A DNA stretch of 10,037 nt from Fimbriimonadia bacterium (GCA_029824495.1 JALGXY010000348.1:1314-11350), one strand, 5' to 3'; positions 1 through 6,991 are shown, counted from the first letter of the stretch. Program-made: numbers and translations. The notes: generated by a model not told the origin, from the sequence alone.

Positions 1-1
1 G

Positions 2-679
2 CCCGTTTGGGGGCGGCTCTTCCGCTCAACAAGCCTAGAGAACGCTATCCCTTCCGGCAAGCTGGGGCGGGCCGACCTTGAGCGGGCAATCTGGACAGCC
101 GCCAGAACCGATGAAGAGACGATGTCGCAGTTCCAGCCCTTCATTGAGGCAGCTCTAGAAGCAGACGCCTCTGAAGCTGCAATTCAAGCACGGGCATTTG
201 ATGGCTGGACTCTCAACGGGTCTGCCCCACCAGCGATCTACTACGAGACCATCGGTCAGCTCCGCAACGAGATCTTCCGACCCCATATCGGCGGTCTGAT
301 CAGCCCCAGTCTCTTCCGTCAGGCGGTGCAGCCTTCCGCAATTCTCCAGGCGCTCTCAGGAGAATCCAGTTACGACTGGCTCGATGGGCGAACAGCTGAT
401 GAGGTGACACGGGCTGCGTTCGCTGCTGCAGTCAAGAATCTGAACAAGACGTCCAGCAGCCCTTCTGAATGGGCGTACAAGGCCGGCTCCATTCGGTACA
501 AGATTCAAGCGGCCGTGCCCTACATCGATCGAGGCACTTACATTCAGATTACGGAGCTCACCAATCCTCCGACAGCCAAAAGCGTCGCCGGACCAGGGAT
601 CTCAGAAAGCGGCAAGCACGCCACCAGCCAAATCGATCTCCTAAAGAACTGGATGTACAAGCCGATGCGACGGTGGTAA
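2..679 (+). CDS. Penicillin amidase family protein (Ntn hydrolase, S45), C-terminal part, truncated by window edge
   Basis: The frame is open from base 2 to the TAA at 677-679 (225 residues visible). The ATG at 122 lies inside the protein, so the gene begins outside the window. Family knowledge: these are periplasmic or secreted N-terminal-nucleophile hydrolases that cleave amide bonds (beta-lactam side chains, acyl-homoserine lactones or other N-acyl compounds) after self-processing into two chains. The catalytic beta-chain Ser would lie upstream and cannot be checked. What is seen is the family's C-terminal architecture: a helical segment with spaced Trp/Leu (RAFDGWTLNG), then YYETIGQLRNEIF, and a closing block GISESGKHATSQIDLLKNWMYKPM. 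That block matches the usual ending G-x-SG-(H/N)-x-x-S-x-(H/Q)-x-D-x-x-x-x-W-x-x-x-x-Y-x-P-M. Substrate cannot be inferred. Whether it is transcribed with the next gene is unclear, since 142 bases with inverted repeats separate them. Confidence 0.8.
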   Translation, partial: PVWGRLFRSTSLENAIPSGKLGRADLERAIWTAARTDEETMSQFQPFIEAALEADASEAAIQARAFDGWTLNGSAPPAIYYETIGQLRNEIFRPHIGGLISPSLFRQAVQPSAILQALSGESSYDWLDGRTADEVTRAAFAAAVKNLNKTSSSPSEWAYKAGSIRYKIQAAVPYIDRGTYIQITELTNPPTAKSVAGPGISESGKHATSQIDLLKNWMYKPMRRW

Positions 680-726
680 GCAGCCGTTTGGAGCCTTACG
701 TTCAGGTTCATCTGCCATAATTTGCA

Positions 727-748
727 GCAGTGAGGATGTGCTCACTGC
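727..748. other. Perfect 8-bp inverted repeat behind the amidase gene
   Basis: GCAGTGAG (727-734) and CTCACTGC (741-748) flank a 6-base loop, 47 bases after the amidase stop. No T-run follows immediately (a run of five T lies about 20 bases on, near 768-772), so it is a poor classical terminator for the amidase. It could equally be a dyad operator for the downstream gene. The inverted repeat is seen directly; the role is unassigned. Confidence 0.4.
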
Positions 749-796
749 GACGGGATTTCTGAACCAACTTTTTCCAGGTCCCCCGCAGAGCAGCAC

Positions 797-813
797 GGCC
801 GGCAGATCCGGCC
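797..813 (+). promoter_or_regulatory. Perfect 6-bp GC hairpin just before the start codon at 822
   Basis: GGCCGG (797-802) and CCGGCC (808-813) enclose the loop CAGAT, and the hairpin ends eight bases before the ATG. All six pairs are G-C, so the stem should be stable in RNA and occupies the place where a Shine-Dalgarno sequence would normally sit. No such sequence is visible here. It may restrain or position ribosomes on the long downstream gene. The structure is seen; the effect is inference. Confidence 0.35.
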
Positions 814-821
814 TATGCACC

Positions 822-3800
822 ATGGCAAGAAAAAAGAAAGAAGAGGACGCGATCGAGCCTCAGGCGAGAGCCAAAAAACCGACGCAGCGCAAGGCTCCGG
901 CCAAAAAGGCCGACGACAAAGCCGAAGCTAAACCGAAGCGCACAACACGGGCAAAGAAGACAGCGGAAACTCCTGCTGCAAAACCAGCTCCTAAAAAGCC
1001 CGCAGCTCGAAAGAGTGCGGCCAAGAAGGCAGAGGAGACCACCGAGGCCAAGCCGAAGCGCGCCACACGCGCCAAAAAGACAGCTGAACCGGCAGCCGAG
1101 TCTCCCAAGAAACCTGCCGCTAAGATACGAACGACCAAGAAGGCCGAAGAGGCCGCTGAAGCAAAGCCGAAACGTGCTTCACGCGCAAAGAAGGCAGATG
1201 AACCGGCTCTAGAGGCCCCCAAGAAACCTGCTGCCAAGAAGCGAACAACCAAGAAGGCCGACGAGACGACTGAGGCAAAACCGAAGCGCGCGACACGTGC
1301 CAAAAAAGCAGCTGAACCGGAAAAGGACGCCGCCAAAAAACCGGCCGCCAAAAGGCGAACTACCAAGAAGGCCGAAGCTCCAGCCAAAACGGAGCCTGAA
1401 TCCAACGACATAGAGATCAAGCCGATCTGGCGGGCTCGAAAGTCAGAAGCGCGAGCAGAAAAAGAGGCCGCTGCCGAAAGCGGTGGAGTCTTGCGACGAC
1501 GAAAATCTTCTGCACGCGATACCGACCGATCAAAACCAGCGGCGAAGACACCTGATTCTAGAAAGAGCAGTTCAAAAAGGGCTGAATCGACTCCAGCTGA
1601 GTCTAAGAAAGCCGCTCTCAAGAAACGAACGGCCAAAAAAGCAGCTTCCGAGCCTGGTCCGACAATCGCCTCATTTGGGTACGAGCCGGAGGCTAATGAG
1701 ATCGCGCCCGTCCTGACTTGGCGTTCCAAATCAGAACAGCCAACCCCGGAAGACGACAGGCCAAAACAGAAGGCCAAAGCTCAAGACAAGCCGAAGCGTG
1801 AACGAGCACCGAAGCGCGAGGCTGTCGAGCCAGAGCCGGAACCGGTGATCGAAACAAAGATCGAGGAGCCGACCGTTCAGGTTCGAGAAGCGGTGATTCC
1901 GCCGATCGATGCGCCACACGTGATCCCCCACAACGGCCGAGCCGTGATGATCCACAAGAAAGAGGTCCTTCCCCCCTTCTTCTTCTTTGGCAATGCGATG
2001 AGCGACAAGCAGCTCAGCACTGTTCTCGAAGAGGCGAAGATGGCCGCTGAAGAGGGTCTCTCGGCCCTTTCTCTGCTGGTCGAGCTTCCCGTTGACAAGA
2101 CTCTCGCAAAAGAGGCTGCTGAGACAGCCGGCAGACTCGCCAAGCGAGCAGCCGAGGTCGTCCCAGACGTCAAGCTGGTCTTGAGAACGGTTCTCACCGC
2201 TCCCGAAGACTGGAAGCGAAAATTCCCGGACTCGACATTCAAGCTTAAAAACGGTGCGACTGCAGAACCGAGCTTCTGCGATGATGCCTATTGGAAGGAG
2301 GCAGGAGAAGCCCTTGAAGAGTTTGTTTTTGAGCTGAAGGATCAGGATCCAGCGGGTCACATCATCGGCATTCATCTCGACAGAGGAGAGTGGTTCTTCG
2401 CAGAAGGATGGGGCTACGACACATCTAAGGCATCTGCCGCGAAGTTCCAGAATTGGCTGAAACACCGCTATTCTGGCGACGTGGTCAGCTTGAGAGCCGC
2501 ATGGTTCGATGGCAAGGTCACTTTCGATTCGGCTGAGATCCCTGAATTCCAGGCAGCTGGCGATGCAGCCGAGTTTGTACGGACCGATCGACGGGCGAGA
2601 AAGTACGTCGACTGTCACCTCTTTATGAGCGATGTCGCGATGGAGCGAATCGCCGATCTGGCCCATACAGTCAAAAAGACTTCGAAGGGCAACTTGATGG
2701 TCGGTGTCAGCTATGGCTACACCTTTGAGTGGAGCCACCCTGGCAGCGGTCACCTGGCGCTGGGCAAACTGCTTCGTTGCCCTGATGTCGACTACATCGG
2801 CGGACCGCCGAGCTACAAATCACGAGAGCCAGGCCAGGCGGCACACTTCCCTTGGCCGATCGACAGCTTTGCGCTCAACGGCAAACTCTGCATTTCCGAA
2901 GAGGACTACAAGACCTCGATTTCAGGTGCAGGCGAGCCGGATGACTACAACCCGGTCATGCGCACACCTCAGGCTCTGGAGAGCTCGCATTGGCGCGGCG
3001 CAGGTGCGGCGCTGGCTCACTCCTCCGGCCTCTGCTGGATGGACACCTGGGGCAGCGGCTGGCTCAGCTCGCGCGGAATCTGGGAGCGCGGCGGTGAGAT
3101 CAACAGATCGCTTCAGCAGATGTTGACCACCGAGCAGAAAGCGCCGGATGCAGCTCTGTTTATCGATGAACGATCTCTGGCGTATCTGGTGGATGAAAGA
3201 GCCTTCACGGCGCTGATCCAGAACGTCCGAGAATCGCTCAGCAGATCCGGCCTCAGCGTCGGCCTCTACCTGCTCAGTGACCTGGCCCACCGAGAGAACT
3301 TCCCGGAAAGCCGGCTCTACATCTTTGTCAACGCGTGGGATATCAGACCGGAAGTGCGCAGCGCCATCAAGTCTCGTGTGCAGCGAGATGGAAAGGTGAT
3401 GCTGTGGCTCTACAGTGCCGGACTCTTCGAAGGCGGACGCGAGTCACTCGAACGAGTCAGAGAGGCTTCAGGCATCGCCCTGCGGCCTCAGCCGTTCAAC
3501 TCCAAGTCGGGAACAACTCTGCTCGATCCGCGCCACCCGCTCTGCATGTCATTGCCGCGGGAGAAGGTGCTGGAGGGCGGCCAGCTCGAACCGAGCTACT
3601 TTGCAATTCCAGAGGATGCTGCGATCCTGGGCTGCTATTCGAGCACAGGCCTTCCGAGCTTTGTTGTCAAAACACACGACGAACCAAAGCCAGAAGACTC
3701 TTGGTCCAGCGTGTTCTTGGGTGAACCGATTGTTTCGCCGACGTTCTTCCGCGAGCTTGGCCGCATGGCCGGGGCTCACATCTGGAGCCACGATGACGAC

Positions 3801-4349
3801 GTCATCCACGCTCGCGAACCGTATCTGACGATCCACTGCACCGGCAGCGGAGAGCGTGTCATTGCCTTGCCAGACAACTGGGTGGCCTATTGCCTGGACA
3901 ACCAGCAGTGGGCTTCGGTTGAAGGCAGTCGGCTCAGATTCCACGGTCTCGACGGCACGACCCATGTGTTTATGGTCGGAATCCGCAGCGAGATCGAGGC
4001 AATTCTGAACTCGAAAGGCACGATCAAGCTAACCGAGGAAGAGGTTGTCAGACAGCGTGAGGATACAGTCCATTGGGACACGATTCGTCTCGACGTGCCT
4101 GTCATGAAGCTCGACGAGTGGGTTGAAGAGGGCTGGTCTGATGAACTGGCCGATGACCTGATGCTCCGACCTTCGATGCTCGAAGTCACGGAAGCGGCAC
4201 CGGAAGAAGATGATGAGCCTGAGGCAGATCAGTCTCGTGGCCGACGACGACGCAAACGACGACGACGCGAATCGCGAAGCCAAGGCCAGCGCGGTGGAAA
4301 CATGGATCCGGACTCTGGCGTCAGCGTTCTGTTCAGGAAGCGAGATTAG
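822..4349 (+). CDS. GH42/beta-galactosidase-like protein with a histone-H1-like polybasic N-terminal tail
   Basis: A 1175-residue protein starting MARKKKEEDA. The ATG at 822 is preferred over an in-frame GTG at 738, which would add a non-basic, non-signal extension. Residues ~1-330 are Lys/Ala/Pro/Arg/Glu-rich and repetitive, predicted disordered. Residues ~365-770 resemble the GH42-type TIM barrel, with PPFFFFGN near its start. HLDRGEWFF carries Glu523, candidate acid/base, aligned with the family's NE. It continues into FQNWLKHRYSGDVVSLRAAW, a typical GH42 'WLk.kYg.d..LN.aW' block. GKLCISEEDYKT carries Glu693, candidate nucleophile, in the 'hGKl.i.E.D.RT' context. Residues ~774-892 resemble the GH42 trimerisation/amidotransferase-like domain, followed by a beta-sandwich-like end. 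Residues ~1125-1149 are acidic and then RRRRKRRRR (1141-1149). There is no signal peptide, so it is probably cytosolic, unlike most polysaccharide hydrolases. Its stop lies four bases before era. Substrate is unknown. The tail could bind nucleic acid, polyphosphate or acidic polysaccharide (inference). Confidence 0.8.
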   Translation: MARKKKEEDAIEPQARAKKPTQRKAPAKKADDKAEAKPKRTTRAKKTAETPAAKPAPKKPAARKSAAKKAEETTEAKPKRATRAKKTAEPAAESPKKPAAKIRTTKKAEEAAEAKPKRASRAKKADEPALEAPKKPAAKKRTTKKADETTEAKPKRATRAKKAAEPEKDAAKKPAAKRRTTKKAEAPAKTEPESNDIEIKPIWRARKSEARAEKEAAAESGGVLRRRKSSARDTDRSKPAAKTPDSRKSSSKRAESTPAESKKAALKKRTAKKAASEPGPTIASFGYEPEANEIAPVLTWRSKSEQPTPEDDRPKQKAKAQDKPKRERAPKREAVEPEPEPVIETKIEEPTVQVREAVIPPIDAPHVIPHNGRAVMIHKKEVLPPFFFFGNAMSDKQLSTVLEEAKMAAEEGLSALSLLVELPVDKTLAKEAAETAGRLAKRAAEVVPDVKLVLRTVLTAPEDWKRKFPDSTFKLKNGATAEPSFCDDAYWKEAGEALEEFVFELKDQDPAGHIIGIHLDRGEWFFAEGWGYDTSKASAAKFQNWLKHRYSGDVVSLRAAWFDGKVTFDSAEIPEFQAAGDAAEFVRTDRRARKYVDCHLFMSDVAMERIADLAHTVKKTSKGNLMVGVSYGYTFEWSHPGSGHLALGKLLRCPDVDYIGGPPSYKSREPGQAAHFPWPIDSFALNGKLCISEEDYKTSISGAGEPDDYNPVMRTPQALESSHWRGAGAALAHSSGLCWMDTWGSGWLSSRGIWERGGEINRSLQQMLTTEQKAPDAALFIDERSLAYLVDERAFTALIQNVRESLSRSGLSVGLYLLSDLAHRENFPESRLYIFVNAWDIRPEVRSAIKSRVQRDGKVMLWLYSAGLFEGGRESLERVREASGIALRPQPFNSKSGTTLLDPRHPLCMSLPREKVLEGGQLEPSYFAIPEDAAILGCYSSTGLPSFVVKTHDEPKPEDSWSSVFLGEPIVSPTFFRELGRMAGAHIWSHDDDVIHAREPYLTIHCTGSGERVIALPDNWVAYCLDNQQWASVEGSRLRFHGLDGTTHVFMVGIRSEIEAILNSKGTIKLTEEEVVRQREDTVHWDTIRLDVPVMKLDEWVEEGWSDELADDLMLRPSMLEVTEAAPEEDDEPEADQSRGRRRRKRRRRESRSQGQRGGNMDPDSGVSVLFRKRD
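873..1376 (+). repeat. Tandem 38-residue (114-bp) histone-like coding repeat, four full units plus a partial fifth
   Basis: Units start at 873 (40 residues), 993, 1107, 1221 (38 residues each) and 1335 (about 14 residues before it diverges). The consensus begins KKPAAKKRTTKKA, continues E-x-x-x-EAKPKRATRAKKA and ends EP plus a variable five residues. The composition is that of histone H1 C-terminal tails and bacterial H1-like/AlgP proteins. A hand comparison of units 3 and 4 gives 28 identical residues, 12 of them encoded by different synonymous codons. The copies are therefore old and held by selection on the protein, not recent slippage products. Confidence 0.85.
1335..1736 (+). repeat. Second-order repeat: basic block followed by EPExN-I-P-WR-KSE motif, two copies
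   Basis: The basic block at residues 172-185 (KKPAAKRRTTKKAE) is followed by EPESNDIEIKPIWRARKSE (residues 191-209, bases 1392-1448). A second basic block, KKAALKKRTAKKA (262-274), is followed by EPEANEIAPVLTWRSKSE (residues 288-305, bases 1683-1736). The shared pattern E-P-E-x-N-x-I, then P, W-R, K-S-E occurs in both. This suggests a larger duplicated module and a short linear motif with a conserved Trp-Arg inside an otherwise low-complexity tail. Confidence 0.65.
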
Positions 4350-4353
4350 TTGA

Positions 4354-5268
4354 ATGGCTGATCAGCAAGGCGAATTCAGATCAGGCTTTGTCGCAGTCGT
4401 CGGCAAGCCAAATGTCGGCAAAAGCACCTTGGTCAATCATGTGGTTGGCCAAAAGGTGTCGATCGTTTCTGACAAGGCTCAGACGACGCGCAAGCGCGTT
4501 CTCGGCATTTCGACAACCGGTGCTCGGCAGATTGTGTTTGTCGATACTCCCGGCATCCACCAGCCGCACCATCGGCTGGGCAAGGTGCTGAACGAGACGG
4601 CTCGTCAGTCGATGGATGGCGTCGATGCTGTGCTCATCATGGTCAACGTCAGCCGCATGCCGAGCAAGGAAGATCGACACCTGGCTCAGATGCTGACCGA
4701 ATCCGGTGTTCTCGGCACAAAGGTCAAGACGATTCTCTGCATGAACAAGATGGACCAGCTCCGTGCTGCCGATGTAGAGCGATGCTACAAGGCGTACACC
4801 GAGCTCTTCCCCACCACTCAGGAGATGATGACCAGCTTGACCAAGCTGGAGAACGTCGAACAGCTCGAAGCGATGGTTGAAGCCACCCTGCCTGTCGGCC
4901 CGCTCCTCTTCCCCGATGACCAGGTGACCGACCAATCTGTGCGGTTCCTTTCGGGAGAGATCGTTCGAGAGAAGGCTCTTCACAAGACATTCAAAGAGGT
5001 CCCCCACGCGGTGGCCACCTATGTCGAGAACTGGGAAGAATCGAAAGGGCTTGCCAACATCACCGTCGTGATTCTCGTCGAGCGAGACAGCCAGAAAGGC
5101 ATCCTGATCGGCAAGAAAGGCGCGATGCTGAAAGAGATCGGCACGAGAGCGCGAACGGAGATCGAAGAGCTTCTTGGAAAGAAGGTGTTCCTGGAGCTGT
5201 TCGTCAGGGTCCGAGACAACTGGCGGAGCAGCGATCGGCTGCTCCGTGAGCTAGAGCTGCTGGGATAG
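4354..5268 (+). CDS. era: GTPase Era
   Basis: Era is a conserved GTPase that binds the 3' end of 16S rRNA through its KH domain and checks 30S assembly. The 304-residue length is normal. GTPase motifs: G1 GKPNVGKST (17-25), switch I with QTTR (43-46), G3 DTPG (64-67), G4 NKMD (131-134). The KH domain follows, opened by TDQSVRFLSGEIVREK (192-207) and containing the GxxG loop IGKKG (252-256). The G5 position reads TSLTKLENVEQL (160-171), with Ser-Leu where most family members have Ser-Ala. The start is four bases after the GH42-like stop. The only Shine-Dalgarno-like stretch is AGGAAG at 4335-4340, 13 bases upstream and inside the previous gene, so translational coupling is likely. A short stem (GCTGCT/AGCAGC, 5256-5272) spans its stop codon. 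Identity is certain; operon membership is inferred from spacing. Confidence 0.97.
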   Translation: MADQQGEFRSGFVAVVGKPNVGKSTLVNHVVGQKVSIVSDKAQTTRKRVLGISTTGARQIVFVDTPGIHQPHHRLGKVLNETARQSMDGVDAVLIMVNVSRMPSKEDRHLAQMLTESGVLGTKVKTILCMNKMDQLRAADVERCYKAYTELFPTTQEMMTSLTKLENVEQLEAMVEATLPVGPLLFPDDQVTDQSVRFLSGEIVREKALHKTFKEVPHAVATYVENWEESKGLANITVVILVERDSQKGILIGKKGAMLKEIGTRARTEIEELLGKKVFLELFVRVRDNWRSSDRLLRELELLG

Positions 5269-5290
5269 CAGCAAGCAAATCTCCAGGGCT

Positions 5291-5308
5291 GCTCCAGTAT
5301 AGTGGAGC
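5291..5308 (+). promoter_or_regulatory. Hairpin that would sequester the symporter's ribosome-binding site
   Basis: GCTCCA (5291-5296) and TGGAGC (5303-5308) pair around the loop GTATAG. The right arm contains GGAG (5304-5307), the only Shine-Dalgarno-like sequence before the ATG at 5310, which itself sits unusually close at two bases. Pairing would hide both the site and the start, as in RNA thermometers or translation-coupled starts. The inverted repeat is seen; a regulatory role is inferred. Confidence 0.4.
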
Positions 5309-5309
5309 A

Positions 5310-6854
5310 ATGCACGAGAAGAAGGGCTTCGCCTTCAAGGTCTTGGTCGGCATTCTATTGGGTCTCGTTTTGGGAACCCTGATGATGCAGAACATGCCTG
5401 TTGGCATCCAGCCGGGCGACACGCTTGAGGTCTCCTCAAGCAACGGCCTCGTTATGGAGGTCATCGTTCCGGACGGCAAAGACGCCGCCCCCGTCAACAT
5501 CGACGGCACTGATACTACCGACAGTTTTGCCTTAGCTGGCCTGCATGGCCAGGCTGCTCTTGACGGCTTGAGTGATGCCACAGGTCAGCCGGTGACTGAG
5601 ATGATCACTGTCGACCGTAAGGGCGTCACAGTCAAGCCACCGGCCACCGAGGTCGTCTATGTCTTGGGACAGGTCTTCCTGCGTCTGCTTAAGATGCTGG
5701 TTGTTCCGCTGATCATCGCCACGGTGCTTGTCGGCATCGCGAGCCTGGGCAATATCAAGAAGCTCGGCAAGATCGGCAGCATGACCGCCTTCTGGTATGT
5801 CGGCACAATGCTGGTCGCTACAGCGATCGGTCTGACCTATGTGAACGTGCTTCAGCCTGGTCAGGCGGCAGCTAAGATCTGGGGCGATGAAGCCGGTTCT
5901 GCGGCTATCGCTTCACAGACTCCCGCCGATCTGATTCTGAGGATTATTCCGACGAACCCGATCCAAGCGATTGCAGAGCTCGACGTGGTCGGCATGCTCT
6001 TCTTTGTGATCATTTTTGCCTTCGCTATGCTTGCGATGGGCAAGCGACGAACCGCTCCTGTCTTCAACTTCTTCGAGAGTCTGAACGACATCATCTTTGT
6101 CCTGATCGGATGGGTGATGTCTCTGGCGCCGTATGGTGTCAGCTTCCTGATTGCTCATACGATGGCGACCCAAGATGTCGGCTTCCTGAAGCAGATCGGG
6201 CAAAGCCTTGGCCTCTTCGCTTTGACTGTTGTTCTGGCGCTTGTGACCCACTGGATCTTCCTTCTGGTGATGGTCGGCATATTCGGCAAGATGAACCCGT
6301 TCAAGTTCATTCAGAAGCTGGGTCCGGCGATGTCTGTCGCCTTCGGCACCAACAGCTCGAGTGCGACACTGCCGGTGACGATGCGCTGCATCGACGACAT
6401 GAAGGTCTCGAAGAGGATCCGAAACTTCGTGATTCCGGTCGGCGCAACCCTGAACATGGACGGCACAGCTCTGTTCGAAGCGACGGCGGTGCTGTTCTTC
6501 GCGCAGGCGTTTGCAGTGCATCTTGACGTGGGTGCTCAGGCACTGGTCGCGTTCACTTCGGTGGCAGCGGCAATGGGCGCAGCAGGCATTCCGAGTGCTG
6601 GCCTGGTGACGATGACAATCGTGCTGAGCGCAGTCGGCCTGCCGGACTCGAAGATCTCACTCTTGTGGGCGATCGACCGGCCGTTGGATATGCTGCGAAC
6701 GACGGTGAATATCACCGGCGATGCAGCGACGTGCCGCATCGTCCAGTCATTCAACCCGGACATCCGACCTGAGGATGACGACGTGGCTGAAGAGTACGAG
6801 CCGATCGACCCGACAGCGAGCCATGATGATCCTGTCGTGATCGACTCTGAATAG
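5310..6854 (+). CDS. Dicarboxylate/amino acid:cation symporter (DAACS, GltP/GltT type)
   Basis: An inner-membrane secondary transporter of 514 residues that takes up acidic amino acids or C4-dicarboxylates with Na+ or H+. Seen: the HP1 serine motif NSSSATLPVTM (348-358), TM7 NMDGT (382-386), HP2 AGIPSAG (425-431) and the TM8 signature D460, R463, T464, N467, D471. These have the same spacing as GltPh D394, R397, T398, N401, D405. The Asp/Arg pair points to glutamate or aspartate; dicarboxylate carriers usually differ at the Asp position (family knowledge). Where GltPh has the HP1 arginine there is Asn348. Residues ~32-110 form a long polar, Thr/Asp/Val-rich insertion between TM1 (about 9-25) and TM2, much longer than usual. 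The last ~30 residues are strongly acidic. It lies 41 bases after era and is probably cotranscribed. The start follows from the conserved TM1; no other ATG fits. Confidence 0.92.
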   Translation: MHEKKGFAFKVLVGILLGLVLGTLMMQNMPVGIQPGDTLEVSSSNGLVMEVIVPDGKDAAPVNIDGTDTTDSFALAGLHGQAALDGLSDATGQPVTEMITVDRKGVTVKPPATEVVYVLGQVFLRLLKMLVVPLIIATVLVGIASLGNIKKLGKIGSMTAFWYVGTMLVATAIGLTYVNVLQPGQAAAKIWGDEAGSAAIASQTPADLILRIIPTNPIQAIAELDVVGMLFFVIIFAFAMLAMGKRRTAPVFNFFESLNDIIFVLIGWVMSLAPYGVSFLIAHTMATQDVGFLKQIGQSLGLFALTVVLALVTHWIFLLVMVGIFGKMNPFKFIQKLGPAMSVAFGTNSSSATLPVTMRCIDDMKVSKRIRNFVIPVGATLNMDGTALFEATAVLFFAQAFAVHLDVGAQALVAFTSVAAAMGAAGIPSAGLVTMTIVLSAVGLPDSKISLLWAIDRPLDMLRTTVNITGDAATCRIVQSFNPDIRPEDDDVAEEYEPIDPTASHDDPVVIDSE

Positions 6855-6866
6855 TCGAATCTCAAT

Positions 6867-6894
6867 CCCCTCCTTTCTTTTGAGAGAGGAGGGG
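6867..6894. terminator. Strong hairpin 13 bases after the symporter stop
   Basis: CCCCTCCTTTC (6867-6877) pairs with GAGAGGAGGGG (6884-6894) across a 6-base loop, 11 pairs with one T-G wobble. It is well placed to end or stabilise the symporter transcript, but lacks a following T-run (GAATGC follows). It is therefore not a canonical intrinsic terminator and may instead protect the 3' end or be part of a repeat. Confidence 0.45.
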
Positions 6895-6902
6895 GAATGC
6901 GT

Positions 6903-6941
6903 CCCCTCTCGCCAAGCCTGGGTAGAGGGTTAGGGAGAGGG
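6903..6941. repeat. REP-like C/G-rich palindromic segment
   Basis: CCCTCTC (6904-6910) and GAGAGGG (6935-6941) are inverted around a segment containing a further AGAGGG (6924-6929) and TTAGGG. The word set CCCTCTC, TTAGGGAGAGGG is reminiscent of the small palindromic intergenic repeats scattered through many bacterial genomes. Only one copy is visible here, so repeat status is inferred from appearance. Confidence 0.35.
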
Positions 6942-6991
6942 TCTGGTTCGCGTTCCCATCTGCATCCGGAACCTCCACCCCCATCCACGTC

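Noticed and set aside
738..821. GTG start at 738 extending the GH42-like protein by 28 residues
   Set aside because: The extension is neither basic nor a signal peptide, overlaps two hairpins, and its purine stretch lies only one base from the GTG. MARKKK at 822 is the natural beginning of the basic tail.
873..1376. Regularly spaced repeats resembling a CRISPR array
   Set aside because: The 114-base period is coding, in frame, with synonymous divergence between units and no conserved nucleotide repeat of constant sequence or unique spacers.
860..1777. A 305-residue open frame on the minus strand rich in Ala, Phe, Leu and Ser
   Set aside because: It is the complement of the Lys/Ala repeat codons; repeated GCC/AAG on one strand gives open Ala/Phe/Leu strings on the other. 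The + strand frame continues into a recognisable enzyme.
1947..1973. Internal ATG at 1947 as the start of a separate, untailed GH42-like gene
   Set aside because: No ribosome site precedes it, the frame is continuous with the tail and there is no stop between them. It is kept only as a possible ancestral start.
4242..4268. RRRRKRRRR as a nuclear localisation signal and hence eukaryotic origin
   Set aside because: All neighbours are bacterial with short gaps, and arginine-rich tails are common in bacterial RNA-binding proteins.
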